Assembly: GCA_019309245.1 (NCBI GenBank)
Contig: JAFDGP010000204.1
Location: 1-5,010 of the forward strand
Direction of reading: 5' to 3'
Origin: Deltaproteobacteria bacterium
Lineage (GTDB): Bacteria; Desulfobacterota; Desulfobacteria; Desulfobacterales; C00003060
Length of the DNA: 5,010 bases
Below the pieces are notes generated by a model. That model worked only from the letters and a program-made list of their open reading frames with translations, had not been told where the DNA came from and did no database searches. The position numbers and the translations under genes are program-made. Shown here one piece after another: positions 3,346 to 5,010 of the stretch (within the stretch, counting starts at the first letter, position 1; each line of letters begins with the position of its first letter).

Positions 3346-5010
3346 TCAAGCCAGTGCAATTACCAGCTTGTCTGCCCTGGCGTTCGCCTGCTCGATGGTA
3401 ACCATGATCCGATCCTCCGGCTGCAGGTCTGCGGCCACATCCAGGGGCAGCGAGGCCTCCAGCATAAACCCGGTCAGCAGGACCACACACCTTTTCCTCC
3501 GCTTTTCGAGCACGAGGGCTTCTTGGGGTTCTCCAATCAGGCCTTCCAGATAGCGCAGTATCCAGTACCGCGTTCGTTCCTGTTGAAGCACGGTGATATA
3601 GCTCAACGGCTCTTTGACCGCTTGGATAATGAAGTTGAGCTCCTGTTCGGAATAGGGTTCTTCCAGGCCAAGGACCGCCCGCAGTTGTCTCTGAGTGACC
3701 AGATCCAGGTATTTGCGCAGTGGAGAGGTAAGCGTGACATAGGCGTCCAGGCCGAGGCCGGCATGGGGTTCGGGCTCAAGAGTCAAGATGACGCGGCTCA
3801 AAAACCGCCGCTGCATCCAGTGTTGGAACAGGGAGCCGGTGCCCTGGTCGATCAGGCGTTCCCGTGGCGGAAGCTGCGATCGGAAGACCGCGGGCCGGCC
3901 ATGTTGGCGAAAAAATCGGGCGGCGAGCCAGTTGGCCAGGATCATGCTTTCAGATACCATCAATCGGCTTGGGCTTTCCCGGTTTACCTGAGCAACGGAG
4001 ATTTCTCCCTCTTCATCAATCCAGATATTCATCTCCGGCAAATTGAGTTGTAAGGCATCGTTATCCAGCCGGCGCTTTCTGAGCATTCGGGCCAATTCAT
4101 AGACGAGGGCGAGCCGGGGGTCGTCTTTCAAGCGCTGGTTGGCCTCATAGTACGTCAATTGGCGGCTGACCCGGATTAAACTGGGAATGATGCTGTAATC
4201 CGTCACCGTTGCTTGTCGATCGAGTTCCGCCATGATGCTGATCGCAGGGCGAGTTTGCCCCTTTTTGAGACTGCACAGGTTTTCCGCGAGTTCAGGAGGG
4301 AGCATGGAAATTCGGGTGTCAGGCATGTAGATGGAACTTGCCCGAGAAAAGGCCTCTTCATCCAAAAGCCCTCCTCTTGTCAGCATGTGCCCGACATCCG
4401 TGATATGAATCCACAGCCGGACCCCCCGCTCCGTCTCATCAACACTCAGCGCATCGTCAAAGTCCAGCGTGCCCTGACCGTCGATGGTAAATACATCGAG
4501 GCCGGTTAAATCTTTTCGGCCATGATCAGGCGCGATGTGCATTTCCTGTTTAAGCAAAGATGAGGCGGCTTCCGTGACCGCCCTCGGGAAAGAAGCCGTA
4601 ATGCCGAAACGGTGCAGGTTGAGATTTTCGTCTTCATCCCAGACCCCCAGACGAACCAGAAATTCAAAAAGGCCCTCCCCGGGATCCATGCCGGCACGAG
4701 AAAGGACCTCTTTGGCGGTTTTGTGGTCGGGACTTTCCTTGCCGAACAGATAAAAAGATTTCAGGATTTCTACCAGGCCTTCTTTGTCTCGTGGGATCGT
4801 GGCATGACGATTTTTTGCGGCCAGCTTGACCCACCGGCTTCCTTCCTCGATGAGCAGGGCCTTTCTGGCTTCTTCTGCGGCCTGCGCGGCAATTCGGGCG
4901 ACTTTTTCCGGGCTGTTCGGGAAAAAGCGATCGGCGTCGAACTTGAAATAGAGGCGATTTTCCAGCATAGCTCGCAGCACGGCTGAGGCGTGATCTTCAG
5001 TAAGCGTTGC
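3346..5010 (-). CDS. RNase II/R-family 3'-5' exoribonuclease (RNB domain), N terminus beyond window
   Basis: The frame is open from the window edge to a TGA at 3346-3348 and encodes 554 residues. A GTG at 4978-4980 could be a start, but the ten codons before it are open to the edge and no ribosome site precedes it, so the gene very likely continues upstream. Numbering from that GTG, the RNB domain covers roughly 155-475. It keeps the four metal-binding aspartates of the family in FTIDGQGTLDFDDAL (D167, D173, D175, D176, matching D201, D207, D209 and D210 of E. coli RNase II). It also keeps the IYMP and SMLPPELAENLCSL segment (217-238) and TSPLRKYLDLV with R422. The last 65 residues look like a degenerate S1-type RNA-binding barrel. 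Residues 1-150 are helical linker, and the cold-shock-like domains expected ahead of the RNB domain would be outside. The enzyme should degrade single-stranded RNA processively in the cytoplasm to nucleoside monophosphates. Which of rnb or rnr it corresponds to is unclear. Confidence 0.93.
   Translation of the reverse strand, partial: ATLTEDHASAVLRAMLENRLYFKFDADRFFPNSPEKVARIAAQAAEEARKALLIEEGSRWVKLAAKNRHATIPRDKEGLVEILKSFYLFGKESPDHKTAKEVLSRAGMDPGEGLFEFLVRLGVWDEDENLNLHRFGITASFPRAVTEAASSLLKQEMHIAPDHGRKDLTGLDVFTIDGQGTLDFDDALSVDETERGVRLWIHITDVGHMLTRGGLLDEEAFSRASSIYMPDTRISMLPPELAENLCSLKKGQTRPAISIMAELDRQATVTDYSIIPSLIRVSRQLTYYEANQRLKDDPRLALVYELARMLRKRRLDNDALQLNLPEMNIWIDEEGEISVAQVNRESPSRLMVSESMILANWLAARFFRQHGRPAVFRSQLPPRERLIDQGTGSLFQHWMQRRFLSRVILTLEPEPHAGLGLDAYVTLTSPLRKYLDLVTQRQLRAVLGLEEPYSEQELNFIIQAVKEPLSYITVLQQERTRYWILRYLEGLIGEPQEALVLEKRRKRCVVLLTGFMLEASLPLDVAADLQPEDRIMVTIEQANARADKLVIALA

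Noticed and set aside
3523..4053. A 176-codon plus-strand frame inside the ribonuclease gene
   Set aside because: It is antisense to the RNB domain, whose catalytic motifs are intact, and it has no domain of its own.
4978..4980. GTG as the true start of the ribonuclease
   Set aside because: The frame stays open upstream to the window edge, no ribosome site precedes the GTG, and RNase II/R proteins normally carry more sequence before the RNB domain.

Overview
The window looks like chromosome of a Gram-negative bacterium. The grounds are a Sec-exported outer-membrane porin with a C-terminal phenylalanine and a moderately GC-rich composition. The porin style, the RNB-family ribonuclease and the abundance of short repeats suggest a Desulfobacterota (delta-proteobacterial) genome, but that placement is inference. 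Three protein genes are convincing in full or nearly so: the porin (1192-2391, +), a small acidic protein (2835-3050, +) and an RNase II/R-type exoribonuclease (3346 to beyond 5010, -). A fourth is the tail of a PIN-domain (VapC-like) toxin at 1-150 (+), whose start lies outside the window.

Region by region: 1-150 is the end of the PIN toxin. 151-317 is a GC-rich stretch with no gene I can defend. 318-678 is a small gene graveyard on the minus strand, with a fragment of a DUF4143/AAA_14-type ATPase (318-482) abutting a C-terminal fragment of a MazF/PemK toxin (about 451-678). Neither of these has its catalytic N-terminal part. 679-985 holds nothing recognisable. 990-1191 is the porin control region, with an A-rich block, a TTGACA promoter and a long leader carrying an unattached Shine-Dalgarno-like sequence. 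The porin ends in a strong intrinsic terminator (2461-2497).

2500-3345 is dominated by repeats surrounding the small acidic gene. They are a 145-bp MITE-like inverted-repeat element (2529-2673), a set of 7-bp-period tandem arrays with different consensus units (2681-2715, 3049-3069, 3081-3143, 3151-3171), two copies of a hairpin bounded by AGGTCAGGTT and TACCTGACA (2770-2806, 3242-3277), and a short hairpin repeat (3303-3338) that shares 15 bases with one end of the MITE-like element.

The genes show no sign of forming one operon or pathway. The porin is a stand-alone transcription unit. The ribonuclease reads the opposite way, converging on the repeat-rich region. The two toxin traces (PIN and MazF) and the ATPase fragment point to a site of repeated gain and decay of small accessory modules. 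I did not find a complete new multi-gene system. The most unusual feature is the mosaic of heptad repeats that starts on the stop codon of the 71-residue gene.
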